Below are positions 41,206 to 53,500 of a stretch of 64,000 nucleotides of DNA, piece after piece; positions within the stretch are counted from its first letter, which is position 1; each line of letters opens with the position of its first letter. A model generated the notes under the pieces. That model had not been told where the DNA came from. It searched no databases and saw nothing but the letters and a program-made list of their open reading frames with translations. Source of the DNA: Notolepis coatsorum (Eukaryota > Chordata > Actinopteri > Aulopiformes > Paralepididae); the NCBI GenBank assembly GCA_963971535.1, contig OZ020590.1, positions 151,170,034 to 151,234,033 on the forward strand, given 5' to 3'. The translations under genes were made by a program, and so were the position numbers.

Positions 41206-42316
41206 CCCTGCAGAATGGGTACAATACAGTACAGCTCAATACACACAATTGTTAAGGGGATGCAGACCAGAGAAAGACTTTCGTCTTGTTTACATCGGGG
41301 TCCCCCATTTTCAATTAATCAGGATATAACATACATGACATACAGATAGACAGTACTGCTACACCTATACATTTTGACATACCAGACTTGCAAATACAGT
41401 ACTGTTTGTGATTAGGGTGACCAGATGCAAAAAGTCCAAAAGCAGGACAACAGTAAGATTTTGGTGGGATAAAGTGGGACAAAGTGGGACAGATAGATAA
41501 TGTAATTTTTTTTATTAGAATAACTCGTCTTCACCGAATAGATTAAGGTTAAATCAAAATAAATACAAATTAAATACAGAATTATATCTCTCCACATTCA
41601 TCTTGGCACTGGCAGCCGGCTTGTTACCACCTAACATCTGTTTTAAATATTCAAACTTTATCACTTGACAGGAATGTCTTGTGTTCGATATTTTTTTTTT
41701 GCTTCGAAAAGAGGGACATCCTCTCAATATGTGGGACGCGGTCTCAAATGGTGGGACAGTACAACCAAAAGGGGGACACCTGGTCACCCTATTTGTGATA
41801 CAAAAGAGTCCAGAAAAGAGAGTATATACATTTGACGTAAAAACTGTACATTGGAGGAGGTTGGGTATGTGGGGTGGGGTTGGGTGGGTGGGGGTCTGTA
41901 CATTGGAGGTGGTTGGGTGGGGTGGGGGGGGTTGGGTAGGAGGGGTGGGTGGGTGGGGAACACTGTACAACTGTACAATCAAAACTGTACATTGGAATAT
42001 TGACAAAACCATACTTGGTCATTTACTGTACATTGGAGGGTTAGGACATTTACAGGGGCCAGTTTCGAATTGCAGTCTCCCGTAGGTGTTCTTTGAGAGT
42101 GGTTTTAAAAGTGGGTAGTGATTCACATTCCTTTACCGCTTTGGATAGGGCGTTCCACATTGATGTGGCATAATTGCGAAACGTGTTCAGTCCCTTGTTT
42201 GAGCCGAATCTGGGTTTAACATGATTTGTGGAGCTCCCTCTGGTGTTGTGATCGTGGTATTTACTGACCTTTGGGAAGTATTTTGACATGTGCATGGGTA
42301 CCTTGGTCGTGTAGTG
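41206..42316 (-). mobile_element. LINE fragment, minus strand, unit 2 copy (3' part)
   Basis: Counterpart of 21016-22185 that keeps the original 3' UTR (GGGGACCCCGATG region) lost from the unit 1 copy. It is interrupted by a MITE at 41413-41791 and by a hAT at 42317-45372, and resumes at 45373. The coding part at 42050-42310 reads KYFPKVSKYHDHNTRGSS. Confidence 0.85.
41413..41791. mobile_element. hAT-type MITE, 379 bp
   Basis: Inverted ends TAGGGTGACCAG and CTGGTCACCCTA with a perfect 8-bp duplication TTTGTGAT (41405-41412 and 41792-41799). The empty site is present in unit 1 near 21268-21275, so it inserted after the duplication. It has GTGGGACA-type subterminal repeats and no transposase. 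Confidence 0.92.
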
Positions 42317-44029
42317 CAGCGGTTCTCAACAGGGGTTCCGCGGCACACAGGGGTGCCGCAGAGAGCTGCCAGGGGTGCCGCGAGATGCCTGGGAATGTTT
42401 CTTTAAAAATATAGAATGACAACAGTCTTATTTTGAAAATCCTGTAGCGGGTCTCATTTCTGCCCAAGCGCAGCTCCAGCTATAATAACTAGGCTCCGAC
42501 AGCTAGCAACGTTCAGTTCATTATGATACTCTTATTTTGAAAATCCGTGGTGTCGTGACTCATATCCGCTCTACAGCACACAGCCAATAGGATGCATCTC
42601 CACACAGCAGTAGCGTCTCAGTCAGTAGCAGTAGCGTCTGGAACACGCACATTGCAACAGAGCAAGGATAGTGTTTTCGCGACCCAAAACAAATCCCTGC
42701 TGTTTTATTCCGCAACGGGTCAAATGCATATAACATGCTTTGCAATCCTTGCCATTCCTTTATGACCACGTCGTGTTTAAGACCGGAATTAACATCCCGT
42801 TAGCATAAGCTAACAACAAGCTAAACCCTGTTCAGAGCGACACAGCAGAGTGGGGACTGGGAAGGAGGGGGGGGGGGGGGGGGGGGGGGCATTCTCCCTC
42901 TGTGTGTGTGCGTTTGAAAAGATATGATGAAGTCATCAGACGAGTATATTATATTGATAGTAAATGTACTGAGGGTGGACAGATGATGTTGATATTTAAA
43001 CATAAAAAATACAATACATAATAAATGTATGCATGATCATCATGCAACATAAAACAATTGCAGGAACGGTTTGGGAGAGGAATGGGTTTTAGGTTGTGTG
43101 TTCCAAAAAATTTACTTAAAGTTTAAAGCTCAATATATCAAAACGTGGCACTTTATAGTGAACAGGAGGTCTATTTGTATTAAAAACAATACATAGTTTT
43201 TCATTTAAATGTCTGGAAGAGCTAAACATTTTTTGTAATGTTTGTAATGTAATTCCTTACACGTAACGTGTCTGGCTGTGTGACGTCAACTTGTAAGCAT
43301 GAAAATGACAGCCAAACATGGCACTGCAACTAAATAACACAAATACAATAGGCACATTTGTGACTGTTACAAATATAACACGTTTTATACTTGTGCTACA
43401 AGATTTTGGCCTGTGCTACAAAACTATCAACCTCTGTAGCACCAGTGCTATGTGCAAAAAAAGTTAACGTACAGCCCTGCAACTATTTAACTAAACAAAT
43501 AGTCTATCTAGTGCTTCATGTGTATACAATAATTGCCTAATCTAATAACATGAACTAAAAAAGAAATCGATCACACGTTTCGTAAAGTTATTATAGAAAC
43601 TTCACCAACTTAAGGTCCGCGGCAGGCGTCATTACTTTTACCAACAGATTTTCCAACGCATTTCCAGAGCAGTCGCATTTGTGTGACATCACGGGTCCTA
43701 TGTCCGTTATCAAGGAAATGCAAAGCGGCTATCGCAATCGTCGTCGTGATAATAATCACTAAATGCATTCAGTGCTGGATCTAATCAAATGGATTTATCA
43801 AGACATGTTATGGAAAGTTCAAGACCGGACCACACAGCTTCTGAAAAGTGCTAATTACACGCTTCCGATGGCAATGGTCTACTCTGCAGAACAAGTGAGT
43901 GTATCAGCCGCTGTGTTATGATTATTATGGTACAAAATGTAAATGATGAATGAATGAAAACTGTATTTAACAGATAAACAGTAAAAGGCACTCTGCAGGG
44001 ATGTGATGTCATAATCAATCGTCAATCGT

Positions 44030-44784
44030 CACTACAAAGAGTGACACGTTCAGCCGAACGCACAATTGGAGGGGGGCTCCCCACCCTCCAGAACATTTAC
44101 TACAAGCGTTGCAAGGGGAAGGCTAAGAGAATTATTAAGGACTCGAGCCACCCGAACAACTGCCTCTTTGAACTGCTGCCGTCAGGCAAGCGATACAGGA
44201 GTCTCAAGGCGAGCACAGAAAGACTCAGAAGTAGCTTCTATCCCCAGGCCATCAGGCTGCTAAACGAACAATGAATGAACACTACACAACAACAACCACC
44301 AAACACACATAGCACACACATCCACACGCACACACTCACTTTAAACAAACACACTGTAGCACCCACTCCACACACTTTATAGCACACACCCACTTTAAAC
44401 AAACACACTGTAGCACCCACTCCCCACACTTTATATTTATGGATGAAGGATTGCACTACAACTCGTACACCTTACTGTAAATTGTACCTAAAATTGTACC
44501 TCATCCCATTTCTGCTTTGCACTAGATAGTACTGTACATTAGTACACTGCATAGTATTGTGTATTGTATATTATATGGTAACTCAGAACATTGTACATAT
44601 GTCTATACCGAACACTGTGACCTCATTTTCCTCTTCTAAATTCATGCTATATTATGTTATTATGTTATTTGATACTATCTTGTCTAGCACAGTCTCTGGA
44701 GCGTAACAGTAAGAAGCATTTTGTATGAAAGTATTCTGTACTTCTGTATGACAACTATTAAAGAACTTGAACTTGAACTTGAAC
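44030..44784 (+). mobile_element. Other LINE 3' end inside the hAT
   Basis: The frame at 44041-44274 ends in a typical fish LINE ORF2 C-terminus (RIIKDSSHPNNCLFELLPSG, RYRSLKA, SSFYPQAIRLLNEQ stop). A ~500-bp 3' UTR follows, rich in CA and with a duplicated ACACTGTAGCACCCACTCC segment, ending AAAGAACTTGAACTTGAAC, a tandem tail. It is a different family from the main LINE. Confidence 0.7.
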
Positions 44785-44951
44785 CTCACTAGAATAATAT
44801 TTCCAACGTGAACCGCAAAGCTGAATTTTCACACAAAATGGACACGTTTTTAACTTGTCCATCGAAACAGGTTACAGTTACCAATACCAATTCAGTACCT
44901 TCCAGTACCAATTCGACCTCTGAGATTGCCCCAGTCAAACAGTGCAGCTGC

Positions 44952-45064
44952 AATGTTGTGTTCTCATGCTAAACCAGACTGTTATCATGTTGTGTTCTCA
45001 TGCTAAACCAGACTGTTATCATGTTGTGTTCTCATGCTAAACCAGACTGTTATCATGTTGTGTG
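44952..45064. repeat. 34-bp tandem repeat, about 3 units
   Basis: Units of TGTTGTGTTCTCATGCTAAA plus CCAGACTGTTATCA repeat with a 34-bp period and almost no variation. Confidence 0.85.
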
Positions 45065-45372
45065 ATCCTTTTTTGTATTTAAAAAAAAATACATGATTTT
45101 CTGTTTGAGAAATGGTCACACTATTGTTATATTTATTTATACATTTAGACCTGAAATGCCTGCTAATAATGCATTATATAGCCTGCATATACACACAAAT
45201 GTGTTTCCCGGTTTCAATGGGTTAAATAAATGTTATTTTGAAAGCAAGCACTTTTGTCATCATTGTAGCAAAAAAGACAGGACCGGAAAAGTCTTTATCG
45301 TATGTAGGGGTGCCCTGGAATATTTTATTGGACACAGGGGTGCCTTGGCAGCAGAAAGGTTGAGAACCCCTG

Positions 45373-45780
45373 GTGTAGTGTATCTGGTAGACCAGGCCCA
45401 TTGCAAGTTGCTGTACTCTGTCGTCTACTCTAAGCCATCCTAGGTTGTCAAAGTGAGCAGGGGTGAGGTGGGTTCTAGGAGTAAGGTCAAGCAGTAGTCT
45501 GACCAGTTTGTTTTGAGATGTTTGTAATTTTGTTTTTAGCGCCTTTGAGGTGCTTTGGTACCATGAGGTGCAAGCATAGTCGTAGTACCCTTGAATGAGT
45601 GCTCCTGCCAGAGTCTTCAGGGTATTCTTGTTTACCAGAGAGGAGATCCGGTACAAGAATTGAGTTCGTTGGTTGACTTTTTTTATTACATTGGATGCCA
45701 TTTTGTCACAGGAAAGATTAGCCTCTAGGATGGAACCCAGGTAGGTAATTTCATCTTTCCTTGTTACTGTATGTACTGTG
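45373..45780 (-). mobile_element. LINE fragment, minus strand, unit 2 copy (5' part)
   Basis: Continuation of the LINE at 41206-42316. It encodes LGWLRVDDRVQQLA and VNQRTQFLYRISSLVNK on the minus strand and ends at the same head-to-head junction as in unit 1. Confidence 0.85.
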
Positions 45781-45799
45781 TGGATTGATTGAACACTTT

Positions 45800-46409
45800 A
45801 TTAAATGGGCCTGGTCTACAAGATACACTACACCACTAAGGTACCCATGTACATGTCGAAATACTTCCCACAGGTCAGTGAATACCACGCCCACAACACC
45901 AGAGGGAGCTCCACAAATCATGTTCAACCCAGATTCGGCTCAAACAAGGGACTAAACACGTTTCGCAATTATGACACAACAATGTGGAACGCCCTACCCA
46001 CAGCCGTAAAGGAATGTGAATCACTACCCACCTTCAAAACCGCCCTCAAAGAGCACCTACGGGAGACTGCAATTAGAAACTGGCAACTGTAAATGTCCAA
46101 ACCCCCCCACCCACCCACCCCCTCCTAATGTACAGTCTCCTCCCCACCGTATGTATATATTTTCTTTTAGGATCTCTGGGTAACAGTACTGTATATTTGC
46201 ATATCGTATATGTCACAAATGTAACAGTACTATATACCTGTATGTCCCTATGTCATAAATATCATGAATTGAAAATGGGGGACCCTGATGTAAACAAGAT
46301 GAAAGTCTTTCTCTGGTCTGCATCCCCTTAACAATTGTGTGTATTGAGTCGTACTGTATTGTACCCATTCTGCAATCTGTTATAATAATAAAGTTTTCAT
46401 TCATTCATA
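45800..46409 (+). mobile_element. LINE fragment, plus strand, unit 2 copy
   Basis: Counterpart of 22208-22815 (MGLVYKIHYTTKVPMYMSK to HLRETAIRNWQL stop, then 3' UTR and ATTC tail). It differs by a few substitutions. Confidence 0.85.
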
Positions 46410-47534
46410 CTACTGAGCAATAGTGCTAATCAGATGTATGTACAGAGTTGTTGTATTAATATGTATCTATCCATATATATTGTGACATCCTCCAGGCACG
46501 AAGTAGTATACAAGTAGATTTCTTGAACTGATTTTAATGAAGCTTGTCCATTCTCCATCCAAACCGTAAATACATACACAATACATACAAATGATACCAT
46601 TAGCAATTGAAAGCCCATCAAAAACGTAGCTAACATCAACCGTCAACATATAACAAAAATCATCATCCATAGCAATCAATACCTTATTGGCTGCGTGCCA
46701 GTATAAGAGAACATCGATTGTGTTGTGTCTTTGTCCTTTTTCTTGTTATATTGTCTTGTGTTAGACAACTATTTTACTTGCTTGAATTGACCGCAAAGTC
46801 AAGACAGCCATCCATCAAGTCATGTCGGGTCTCAAAGAAAGGCGGAAACACGTCACCGGATATTAAGTGGGAAACAAGTCTTGTGAGACTAAATAATTGC
46901 ACAAGCAAAAAGAAATCATGCGCCACTCATATTATCTATATAAACCCATATGAAATACAATCCTGAGTATTATTATTAATATGCAAAAATAAACGTATAA
47001 AATTGTAAGCGAATATAACTATATTAACCAACTGTTAACCATAGATGCATTTACATATATCCACATCTGTCTGTACCTGTATATAATCCTTTGTATAGAT
47101 ACTAGCCTCTATCAATCTATACATTTTGTACATGTCCCTTACCTACTCTTACTAGTTACGCTGCTGGTGTAACGGGGAAGTCCGTGGGGTCCACAGTCAC
47201 TGAAACAGGTGTGTTGACGGGTGACTGTGGCAGTGCGGGCTGGTAAATTAAACTCACTTCCCCATAACAGGGTTAATAGACGCATAGGTACGGTAGTTAG
47301 GTGTGGATCCACTTCTTAGTGCAGCGGTCTGTGTCGTCGCCCGCGGACGCGGGAGCCCCCTGTTCGACTCCCCCTCGGGACATTCTCATTTAACATTTAA
47401 CATCAAACACAACGCAGACCAATATGATCCGTCACACTGGCCAGTATGACTTACTACCATAGTGTATTTATACCTGTATCACTGTACATGTTAATACTAT
47501 ATCTATATCTGTACATATCCCTTACCTACTCTTA
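46410..47534. other. Shared spacer, copy 3, with an insertion
   Basis: Counterpart of 22816-23685 that carries a 269-bp insertion at 47168-47436. No gene seen. Confidence 0.5.
47168..47436. mobile_element. 269-bp insertion with short inverted ends and tRNA-like part
   Basis: Ends TGTAACGG and CCGTCACA are imperfect inverted repeats, and CTGG flanks both sides (47164-47167 and 47437-47440). The uninterrupted site GCTGCTGGCCAGTATG is seen in the other spacer copies. The interior contains a tRNA-like stretch (TTAGTGCAGCGGTCTGTG, then CCTGTTCGACTCCCC resembling a B-box). Class unresolved: a small DNA element or a composite short retroelement. Confidence 0.6.
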
Positions 47535-47542
47535 CTAGTTAC

Positions 47543-48069
47543 TAGGGGTGTAAAGGTGTTGAGATAAGAGACTCTGTATGGGATTGTTAGTAACTGTCCA
47601 ACTGTACATATGACTGTTTACACTAGTAACTGTTTATCTGTGTAGACAATTGTCTCCATTAAGTGATTGCCTTGGTGCATATATATCTGTCCCCACTGGA
47701 GGGCGCTCTGGGCGTAGCCACTCAGGTATTCTACCTTAGGGCGACTATAAAAGAGGTGGTGCCCGCCCCTATCGTTCTCTCCTCCAACGTCTCTCAAAGA
47801 GAGAAGAGTGTTGTACAACTACTGCTTATGTGTGAATAAAAGAAGCCACGCCAGTTCAGGCACAAGATAGAAACCATGCCTCTTGACCACATTATTGACG
47901 CCCTGAAGTGAGTTCTGTTAACAAAAGGTACACGTATCCGTACCGAACCGTTTCAGTGTGTACCATACCGTACCGAACGGCTGTGTACCGAACGGATACA
48001 ACGGTATGTTAACCACTAACAACTGTTTTTTTCACAATCTAATATAATTTTTAATTTCTTTTACAAGTC
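47543..48069. mobile_element. hAT MITE, copy with nested copia solo LTR
   Basis: Left end TAGGGGTGTAAAGG at 47543-47556 after CTAGTTAC (47535-47542). It is interrupted by a copia LTR, continues 47924-48069 (GGTACACGTATCC onward) and is cut at ACAAGTC by a second LTR. Its right terminus is missing. Confidence 0.85.
47557..47923 (+). mobile_element. Solo Ty1/copia LTR
   Basis: 367 bp, TGTTGAGATAAG to TTCTGTTAACA, flanked by a perfect AAAGG duplication (47552-47556 and 47924-47928). It lies at the same nucleotide of the MITE as the LTR at 23700. It carries TATAAAAG and AATAAA. The arrangement is that left by recombination between two LTRs. Confidence 0.92.
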
Positions 48070-48359
48070 TGTTAAAGTTAGAGGTTATAATATGATTGCT
48101 AGTAACTGTCTAACTATGCATAACTGTTTCCACTAGAGGGCGCTATAGGCGGAGCCGCTAATGCTGCCGCCAGGTGCAGGGTATTTAAGGAGATGTCTCC
48201 TCCCCCTCTACCTCTTTCCCACCTACCTCTCACGGAGAGGAGATCTCATGTGCTGCTGTGTGCCAATGTAAATAATAAACCACGCCGATTAAAGGCTGAA
48301 GGGAGAAACCATGTCTCATGAACATATTATTGTCGCCCCATAGCCAGACTCTGTCAACA
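48070..48359 (+). mobile_element. Second copia-like LTR, divergent family
   Basis: 290 bp, TGTTAAAGTTAGAGG to CTCTGTCAACA, with GTATTTAAGG as a TATA-like box and AATAAT/AATAAA near the end. Its last 60 bp (ACCATGTCTCATGAACATAT and TTGTCGCCCCATAG) clearly parallel the LTR at 47557. No matching target duplication was found, and no primer site follows. Confidence 0.6.
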
Positions 48360-48827
48360 TAACCCCTCCTTCCTTTTCTTACCTTACTTATCTTATTGCT
48401 TTTTTAAACGTACTTGTATTTCTTACCTTGTAGTTTTTTCTACTTGTAGGGCCTATTTCTTTTTTTATCTTACTGCTTTTTCACACTTTCTTGTATTATC
48501 TTACCTTCCTTAACTTACATTTGTTTCACACTTTCTTGTATTATCTTAGCTTCCTTAACTTACTGCTTTTTCACACTTTCTTGTATTATCTTACCTTCCT
48601 ACTGCTTTTTTACACATACTTATATTTCTTATCTCACTGCTTTTTTTATATTTGCGTGTATTATCTTACCGTTCTTAACTTACTGCTTTTTTACACTTAC
48701 TTGTATTTCTTATCTTACTGCTTTTTTACATTTACTTGTATTATTTTCCTTCTTTAACGTAATGCTTTTTTACACTTACTGTAAAATTGTATTATCCTAC
48801 CTTCCTTCACGTAATGTATTTTTTATA
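48360..48827. repeat. T-rich degenerate tandem region
   Basis: Imperfect ~45-50-bp repeats of the type ACTTTCTTGTATTATCTTACC then TTCCTTAACTTACTGC. Short ORFs (48491-48757) are periodic by-products. It continues conceptually after the hAT at 56931. No gene. Confidence 0.7.
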
Positions 48828-49143
48828 CTCAGTCGTAGGGCTGGGCGATATAACGATAACGATAAATATTGCGATATATTTTAATATTCGATATCGAATA
48901 TCGAAATTAAAAAAAACGAAAAATCTTTTTTTTTCTTTTTTTTTTGTGACCTGCAACAGGGCAGTTTTAAAACCAGAGGCAGTGGACAGATTTGTCTTTC
49001 TTGCCTGCAACTTAAAGTAATGGCTTTGCTTGTCCAAATGACAATACTGACCAAATTGAGATTTATTTTTCTCTTGTCCATTTATTTTGTTTGCTTTCTA
49101 ATTTAAAATACAGTTTGAAACCGTCTGTACACAGTAGGCTATG

Positions 49144-50543
49144 TGTTGTGAAGGATCAGATTAAACCGAATATGTATATTTATTTATATATATTTAATTG
49201 TATTTGTATATCGTTTTGATATCCCCTGTATATTCCTTGTACAATATGCATTGAATATCCCCGTTTCTACTAAACAGCCCATAATAGTTTCATTCTACCA
49301 TTGGACGAGAACCTGGCGCCAGGTTGCCATACCCCTAGGTCCAAGTTCAATCGTGCCGCCTAACATGTCGAGGCAACCCCCGGTTCCGCGCAGTAATATG
49401 CCGGGCGAAATACGAATGGTACTATTTGTTCATAGCGCATATATATATGGCGCTCGTAAAGTAGAACTTTCTTTTAGTCCAGTTCTTTACCCTCCAACAG
49501 AGTGACAGACGCAAAAGCCTCCCCACGACGCACGCGCGGTGTAGTAAGGCCTACTTGGCCCAGAATAGGCATTGAGATATCGTGTAGATTAATAGTTGAA
49601 TGGTCATAGTTTGGCACCATACCGTCGAGTTGGACGTATTCTATTAAGCTAATAATAGTCTATTTATGTATGGTGCATCGTTCGGTTAGAGTTCTACAGT
49701 TATCAGTACCCCCATCGTTCCTGACGTTATCTGGACGCTTAACCAGGCTGGTCAGACCCCTAGTGGTGATTGCATCCGAGGAGCTCCGGGCCAAGAGCGA
49801 CTGGACCTGTATATTGGATTACTCTACCCAGACGACGGCGAGCCTTCCACGGCTTGGATTATGCTTTGTGTGCTTTGATTATTCCATGGATAAAGGCCAA
49901 CACTGCCGAGTGTTGGAATTACCCCCCGGAGAGGACTCCAGGTGAGACGGCGCTCTACACGTGAGGTCGCCTCACGTCTCTCCGTTGTGGACCGGCAGAT
50001 ACCGTTCCACAGAGGGTCCAGCTGTGTTCGTCTGCGGCCCGAGGTTCTGTGGGCACCGTGTCCAAGACTTTGGATTCTCCCAAGACACCGTCGGCCAGAT
50101 GGGATACCGCCAGCGGCTTCTCTAACCCCCCCCTCCTACTGTCTTACAACCAGCGGGACCCCCCCCCCCCCCCTTAGTGTATCCAGCTATAATCATTTAA
50201 GTACCATCGCTATCGTTTTCCTAAATATTCCAGGTTGTATACTTACTCCCTGCGCAACCAGAGATTGGACATTCAATGTTGATTTACCTACGAATACTCA
50301 TTTGCCATAAAAGTGCATATTCCATATTTCAAATCATAAATGTAATTAAGTGATCGTTGTATACACCCTTTGCTGTATTAAACTTTCGATTTGGTACATT
50401 TGTGTTGGTTCGTTTCATCAGGTGGGAAAGTGTTCATCATACTTATATCTTGTACTGGGTGGCCAGAAGTTAAAGTACATGAGGTAGTGGTATTAAATAT
50501 CATATCTAACAATACAGTCAGGGAATTGTACCCCTCAGTTACA
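49144..50543 (+). repeat. 5' LTR of BEL/Pao element 2
   Basis: 1400 bp, TGTTGTGAAGG to CAGTTACA. Visible differences from the 3' LTR are a 4-bp ATTT indel near 49190 and one C in a C run near 50160. Confidence 0.95.
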
Positions 50544-50545
50544 AT

Positions 50546-50562
50546 TGGTCCTTCGAGCCGGA
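50546..50562 (+). other. Primer-binding site, element 2
   Basis: TGGTCCTTCGAGCCGG, identical to the site in element 1 and complementary to the 3' end of tRNA-Tyr. Confidence 0.8.
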
Positions 50563-50587
50563 GGGTAACTAGTGTAATATTAATATA

Positions 50588-53500
50588 GTGTTATTAATAT
50601 CGAAATGGCCTATGATGAACACTCCACGAAACGATCCTCCTAACCTAGAACGCCCGCGGCGCAGACGACAGACACCTCAGTACTTAGAGGCTTACACTGT
50701 CAGTCAACTACCTAGCCTTCGACAAACGGTAAACGTGGTAAAAGTAGAAAGTAAAATTATGTCTGACCTTAACGACCAGGTTTCCCCGACCACAGAGGCC
50801 CTAGTAGGTCCTAATGTAACTGACCAAGCCCACGGTGGGGACCAGGAGGGAATTGACATGCCTTTACCCCCCGCCACTACTAAAGAAGTAGTCCCCGACA
50901 AGCCCCGGGAGGAAGACAACCCTACAGAGAGAGAACTCTGCACGGAGGAAGAGGAGGAGAGCGCCGAGGAACTAGAGCTCCAGGACTCCCCAACGAGTAC
51001 CCCCAGGAGCGGCTCACGCAGGAGCGGCTCACCTCCACTACCGCCTTCCCCCAACGAAGCGGAGAGGACACTACAACAGGCGTTCCTCGTCAGCCTGACA
51101 GCCTCCGCCGAGCGCGATCGGCTCCAAGCACAGATGCTTGGCGAGCGCGAACACCTCCAAGCGCAGCAACGGAGCGAAGAACAGCGCACACGTCTGGAGA
51201 TGAGACGCTTCCAGATGGAAGAGAATATGGCAAGAGACCGGGCCGACGCCCAGCGCGCCGCTGCCGGTGCCCAAAGAGAAACAGAGCGCGCCGACGCCGA
51301 CGCCCAGCGCGCCGCTGCCGATGCCCAAAGAGACGCAGAGCGCGACAGGATACAAGCCGAGCGCGACAAGCAACAAGCGCAGCTAATGGAGCAGCTGATC
51401 AAGTTGATGGATAAATATGTGCACCTGCGTCAATTACCTATCCCGCTCATAGACGGCGCTACCCCGACCCTGTTGATAGGCTCCGACCATGCAGAACTCA
51501 TAGTCCCGATTGACCGGGTCCATACAGGCCCCCGAGGCTGTCCTGCAGCAGTCGAGACCCGCCTAGGATGGACATTGCAAGGCCCCCTCGCTAAATCTCT
51601 CAACCGAACAGCAGCCACTAGCTGCTTCCACTCCAGAACGACAGAAGAAGACACCACTCTCCTGCAGCATGTCGAGAGGCTATGGACCCTAGAGACAATG
51701 CCCTTTAAGAACGAAAAGAAAGACATTCGCTCTAAAGAAGACATTTACGCCACCAACCTACTCGAGCAGGGGACAAAGAGAGTCACAGTCGGCGGAGTGA
51801 TGAGATACGCAACTCCACTCCTGAGGCGAGAGGGAATGCCCACCTTTCACGCAAAGAAAGACGCCACGGAGCGCTATCTACTGAACACAGAGCGGCGCCT
51901 AGCCAAAGACCCCGTTCAAGAGAGTGTGTACCGAGCTGAGATTGAGAAGCTAATCACAGCGGGACACGTAACAAAGATTGACATTAAAGAGGCCGATCAG
52001 ACGACCAAATCATGGTACGTGCCGCATCACAAGGTCCATCACAATGGCAAGGATCGCATTGTGTTTAACTGCAGCTACCAGATCGGATCCCAAAATCTGA
52101 ATAAGGAGCTCTTGCCCGGCCCCACACTCGGCCCCTCCCTACTAGGCGTGCTACTGCGCTTCCGCCAGGACAAGGTGGCTATAAGCGGGGATATCAAAGG
52201 GATGTTCTTGCAGGTGAGACTAGTAGAGGAGGACAAGCCTCTGCTACGGTTCCTATGGAGAGAGAAGATCGGAGATGAGAACCCATCCATCTACCAGTGG
52301 GAAGTACTCCCCTTCGGAACCACATGCAGCCCGTGCTGTGCTACATTTGCACTACAGAAACACGTCACAGAGGACCCAGCAGCAGATGAAGAGGTCCAAC
52401 ACAGTGTGAAGAACAGTTTCTACGTGGACAACTGTTTACAAAGCGTCTCGACTCAAGAAGAAGCCGAGGCTCTCCTAATCAAGTTACGCGCCTCCCTAAT
52501 CAAAGGAGGCTTTGATCTCAGGCAGTGGGCCAGCAGTGACCCGCACGTATTGCGCAGCCTCTCCTCCGCAGACAAGGCTGCCAGCAGCGAGACCTGGATG
52601 GCGACAATCCCAGGAGAAGCCCAAGAAATGACACTAGGATTAGTCTGGCGCTTCAAAACAGACTCGCTCCACTATAGACACAAACCCTTGGCTCCAGAGC
52701 AAGGAAGGTCGGCGGCGATACCGACCACCAGACGGAGTGTGTACAGAACACTCGCCAGACAATATGACCCGTTGGGATGTATTCTACCTTACACCACCAG
52801 GGCAAAGATGATTGTACGAGCACTATGGGACAAGGACCAGGGCTGGGACGACCCAATACCCGCACACCTTGCCTCAACATGGAGAGAGTGGGAGACGGAA
52901 CTCCGCTCACTCCCAGGTGTCAATATACGCCGCAGCTACTTCCCATCCACAGTGAGGCCAGAGACATGCGAGATTGAGCTACACGTCTTCAGCGACGCCT
53001 CCGAAGTAGCCTACGGATCGGTTGCCTATTTGCGTGCCCAAGAGATGGGAGGAGAGATACACACTGCTTTCATACTGGCCCGCTCAAGAATAGCCCCACG
53101 TAAGCAACAATCTATCCCACGTCTAGAGCTCTGCGCAGCCCTCGCAGGAGCGCATCTAGCCACGTTAATCCAACGTGAACTCACCATTCCGGTGCATAGA
53201 ACAATCTTGTGGTCAGATTCCACGACAGTACTCACATGGATTAAGTCTGATTCATGCAGATACAAAGTCTTCGTGGGAGTCAGAGTCACCGAGATTCAAG
53301 AATTAACAGATGAAGCAAGCTGGAGGTATGTGGATACCAAACACAACCCAGCTGACGTCATCACCCGGGGAATGTCCCTGGATGACCTAACCCGTCGCAA
53401 CATCTACAGTGACGGGCCAGCATTCCTCCAGCTCCCGGAAGGAGATTGGCCTACGCCCACCCCGAGGGAAGCAAGTAACGAGGAGGCTGAGAACAAGAAG

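Larger units (their letters stand above)
42317..45372. mobile_element. Non-autonomous hAT element, 3.06 kb
   Basis: Ends CAGCGGTTCTCAAC and GGTTGAGAACCCCTG, with an 8-bp duplication GTGTAGTG (42309-42316 and 45373-45380). Subterminal repeats (AGGGGTGCC) lie at both ends. The interior has a G run (42867-42889), about 1.1 kb without genes (42900-44030), a nested LINE end and a 34-bp tandem repeat. No transposase was recognised. The empty site exists in unit 1 near 21775. Confidence 0.9.

Noticed and set aside
50704..51402. 232-codon minus-strand ORF rich in Ser and Ala
   Set aside because: Antisense of the charged coiled-coil coding region of the BEL polyprotein.
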